Assembly (NCBI GenBank): GCA_017431395.1
Contig: JAFRLD010000143.1
Location: 1 to 7,203 of the forward strand
Direction of reading: 5' to 3'
Length of the DNA: 7,203 nucleotides
From: Bacillota bacterium
GTDB taxonomy: Bacteria > Bacillota > Clostridia > Peptostreptococcales > Anaerovoracaceae
The position numbers were made by a program, and so were the translations under genes. Below, piece by piece: positions 6,413 through 7,203 of this stretch (the stretch's first letter is position 1; every line of letters starts with the position of its first letter). A model generated the notes under the pieces. That model saw only the letters and a program-made list of their open reading frames with translations, was not told the DNA's origin and searched no databases.

Positions 6413-6441
6413 ATTTTACATTTTATGCCATAATATGTCAA
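6413..6441 (-). promoter_or_regulatory. Near-consensus sigma-A promoter of the HTH-parB operon with a palindrome in its spacer
   Basis: The minus strand has TTGACA (6441-6436), exactly 17 bp of spacer and TAAAAT (6418-6413). Transcription would start near 6406, about 18 nt before the ATG. This is the strongest promoter in the window. The spacer contains a perfect 11-bp palindrome, TTATG-C-CATAA (6423-6433), well placed for a repressor competing with RNA polymerase. The array of TCGCGA sites starts about 55 bp upstream of the -35 box. Confidence 0.8.
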
Positions 6442-6496
6442 CTATTCTTTTCTCGGATCCGAATCGCTGCCGTGAGTCGACCGGCGCCCGCATGCC

Positions 6497-6547
6497 GAAA
6501 ACGACCATTCGCGATTGGCATGCCCGAGAGCTACTTAAATCGCGAAA
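6497..6547. repeat. Inverted pair 1 of the TCGCGA array
   Basis: The left, extended half-site GAAAACGACCATTCGCGATT (6497-6516) is identical over 20 bp to the left half of pair 2. The right half is the weaker AATCGCGAA (6538-6546). The arms pair over 9 bp around a spacer of about 21 bp. Confidence 0.85.
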
Positions 6548-6591
6548 TATTCTTCTCGCAAAGGCTGGTGAGCGCGTCCGGTAAATGATAG

Positions 6592-6642
6592 GAAAACGAC
6601 CATTCGCGATTCTTATCTTCTGAGGGTATTGAAATCGCGAAT
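6592..6642. repeat. Inverted pair 2 of the TCGCGA array
   Basis: The left half (6592-6611) repeats the 20-bp extended site of pair 1 exactly, 95 bp away. The right half AATCGCGAAT (6633-6642) is a perfect 10-bp inverse of the left core. A degenerate further copy, CACGATTCGTCATTTT (6647-6662), matches the extended site at 13 of 16 positions, one helical turn on. Confidence 0.85.
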
Positions 6643-6716
6643 CTATCACGATTCGTCATTTTCTGGGCTCTTGAGAACGCTGGTTATGGGCAGCGCCAGA
6701 GGCTTGAAAAAAGAAA

Positions 6717-6769
6717 AATCGCGATTCAGGCTACTCTCCGGAGGGCGAATCGCGAATCGTCGTTTTTAA
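6717..6769. repeat. Inverted pair 3 of the TCGCGA array
   Basis: Here the extended half is on the right: AATCGCGAATCGTCGTTTTT (6748-6767). The block 6740-6769 repeats at 6813-6842 with one mismatch in 30 bp. The left half AATCGCGATT (6717-6726) is a full 10-bp palindrome and is preceded by A tracts. The 6747-6757 arm pairs with 6717-6727 at 10 of 11 positions. Confidence 0.85.
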
Positions 6770-6790
6770 CGAAAATAGGACAACTGGGCG

Positions 6791-6842
6791 TTCGCGATTT
6801 ATGTGGCTCAGAGGAGGGTGAATCGCGAATCGTCGTTTTTAA
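6791..6842. repeat. Inverted pair 4 of the TCGCGA array
   Basis: The left half TTCGCGATT (6791-6799) is the weak one. The right half carries the extended site with CGTCGTTTTTAA (6831-6842) and duplicates the right side of pair 3. The arms pair over 9 bp. Confidence 0.85.
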
Positions 6843-6873
6843 GTCGCCCGGCGTAATCGCCCCGTAACCAAAT

Positions 6874-6907
6874 AAAAAAAGCGTCGAAACCAAAAAGATT
6901 TCAACGC
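6874..6907 (-). terminator. Rho-independent terminator of the PfkB-family kinase gene
   Basis: On the minus strand GCGTTGAAA (6907-6899) pairs with TTTCGACGC (6889-6881), 9 bp with one G-T wobble, around a 9-nt loop. Seven T residues (6880-6874) follow. It lies 54 nt past the stop of the leftward kinase gene and separates it from the array and the HTH-parB operon. Confidence 0.88.
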
Positions 6908-6960
6908 CTGAATAACCCAAGCCTCGAAGATCTACAAGCCTGCAGATCCGTAGACCCGTC

Positions 6961-7203
6961 TCAATACCTCCGCTCGTCCGAGCAATCCGCCAGATACTCC
7001 GCGGCCGCAGCCATGGCATCGCGCGCTGCTTCACCGATGCTCTTGCCATCCGCATAGGATCCCAGCAGCTCTGCAGTCACGACATCCCCCGCGCCGACGG
7101 TCTCGCTAAAACGCAGGACGCGGTCGGGACGAAGGATCTCCTCGTTCATGCCTTCTTTATAATAGAGGCCGCCGCCCTTCATCGTGATGATGATCTGCTG
7201 CAC
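6961..7203 (-). CDS. PfkB-family carbohydrate kinase, C-terminal part
   Basis: Only the last 80 residues are inside the window; the gene continues past its right edge. The frame reads IIITMKGGGLYYKEG, then ETVGAGDVVTAELLGSYADGKSIGEAARDAMAAAAEYLADCSDERRY. The first part matches the PfkB strand-turn 'vvvTlGxxGxxy'. GAGD is the family's C-terminal signature, where the Asp is the catalytic base and the glycines form the anion hole. The signature usually reads DTxGAGDAF; here it is ETVGAGDVV, an unusual but tolerated variant. Family members phosphorylate sugars or nucleosides (ribokinase, fructokinase, pseudouridine kinase and others); the substrate cannot be told from this part. The first visible codon is GTG but is probably internal, because the N-terminal two thirds of the fold is missing. 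Confidence 0.88.
   Translation of the reverse strand: MQQIIITMKGGGLYYKEGMNEEILRPDRVLRFSETVGAGDVVTAELLGSYADGKSIGEAARDAMAAAAEYLADCSDERRY

Larger units (their letters stand above)
6497..6842. repeat. Array of eight TCGCGA-centred sites in four inverted pairs
   Basis: TCGCGA occurs at 6509, 6540, 6604, 6635, 6719, 6750, 6792 and 6823 (first base of each). Outside the array I noticed it only twice, both in the UPF0210 gene. The sites form four pairs: ATTCGCGATT on the left and AATCGCGAAT on the right, which are reverse complements. Start-to-start spacing is 31 bp in all four pairs, while the gaps between pairs vary (64, 84 and 42 bp). The region 6442-6873 has no convincing gene on either strand. 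The array sits directly upstream of the HTH-parB promoter. Candidate functions are a centromere-like parS cluster, an operator array or origin iterons. The repeats are certain; the function is not. Confidence 0.92.

Noticed and set aside
6416..6649. Possible small gene within the array region (minus strand)
   Set aside because: The frame consists of array repeats and promoter sequence, with no SD and no protein-like pattern.
6497..6842. CRISPR-like reading of the repeat array
   Set aside because: Conserved blocks are only about 10-23 bp, alternate in orientation, and are separated by 31 bp within pairs but 42-84 bp between them. There is no uniform repeat-spacer pattern and no cas gene.
6497..6842. 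Array hairpins as transcription terminators
   Set aside because: The TTTTT tract of pairs 3 and 4 begins several bases after the stem, the loops exceed 20 nt, and a separate convincing terminator for the kinase already exists at 6874-6907.

Overview
The window looks like chromosomal DNA from an anaerobic, fairly GC-rich Firmicute of the class Clostridia. The grounds are a HydE-type [FeFe]-hydrogenase maturase, the UPF0237/UPF0210 gene pair, strong AGGAGG-type ribosome binding sites, sigma-A promoters with extended -10 boxes, and compact operons. No finer taxonomic placement is supported. There are no rRNA or tRNA genes, transposases, integrases or CRISPR arrays.

Layout. (1) 2-790 (+): 3' part of hydE, interrupted by an in-frame TAG where the family usually has an aromatic residue. 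(2) 836-866: bidirectional terminator between convergent genes. (3) 3464-891 (-): three-gene operon of a divergent CbiE/CbiT-like protein, an ACT-domain protein (UPF0237) and a UPF0210 'PFL family' protein; the last two look translationally coupled. (4) 3465-3620: divergent promoter region. (5) 3621-4711 (+): a 126-residue unrecognised protein, then a DUF937 protein with its own promoter, followed by a roughly 38-bp tandem repeat and a strong terminator. (6) 6388-4944 (-): two-gene operon of a small HTH-like protein and an orphan ParB-like protein with ATGA overlap, driven by a near-consensus promoter. (7) 6497-6842: a gene-free array of eight TCGCGA-centred sites, arranged as four inverted pairs with exactly 31 bp between cores in every pair. 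(8) 6874-6907: terminator of a PfkB-family kinase gene whose C-terminal part (6961-7203, -) closes the window.

The most unusual part is 4944-6842. A ParB-like protein with a CTP-box-type GHNRR motif and a central HTH is co-transcribed with a second candidate DNA-binding protein, and a dense ordered array of palindromic sites lies directly upstream of their promoter. No ParA gene and no canonical chromosomal parS site are visible. This is a plausible self-contained partition, DNA-organising or autoregulatory module with its own site type, sitting among housekeeping genes. The array is read directly from the sequence; its link to the two proteins is inference from position.
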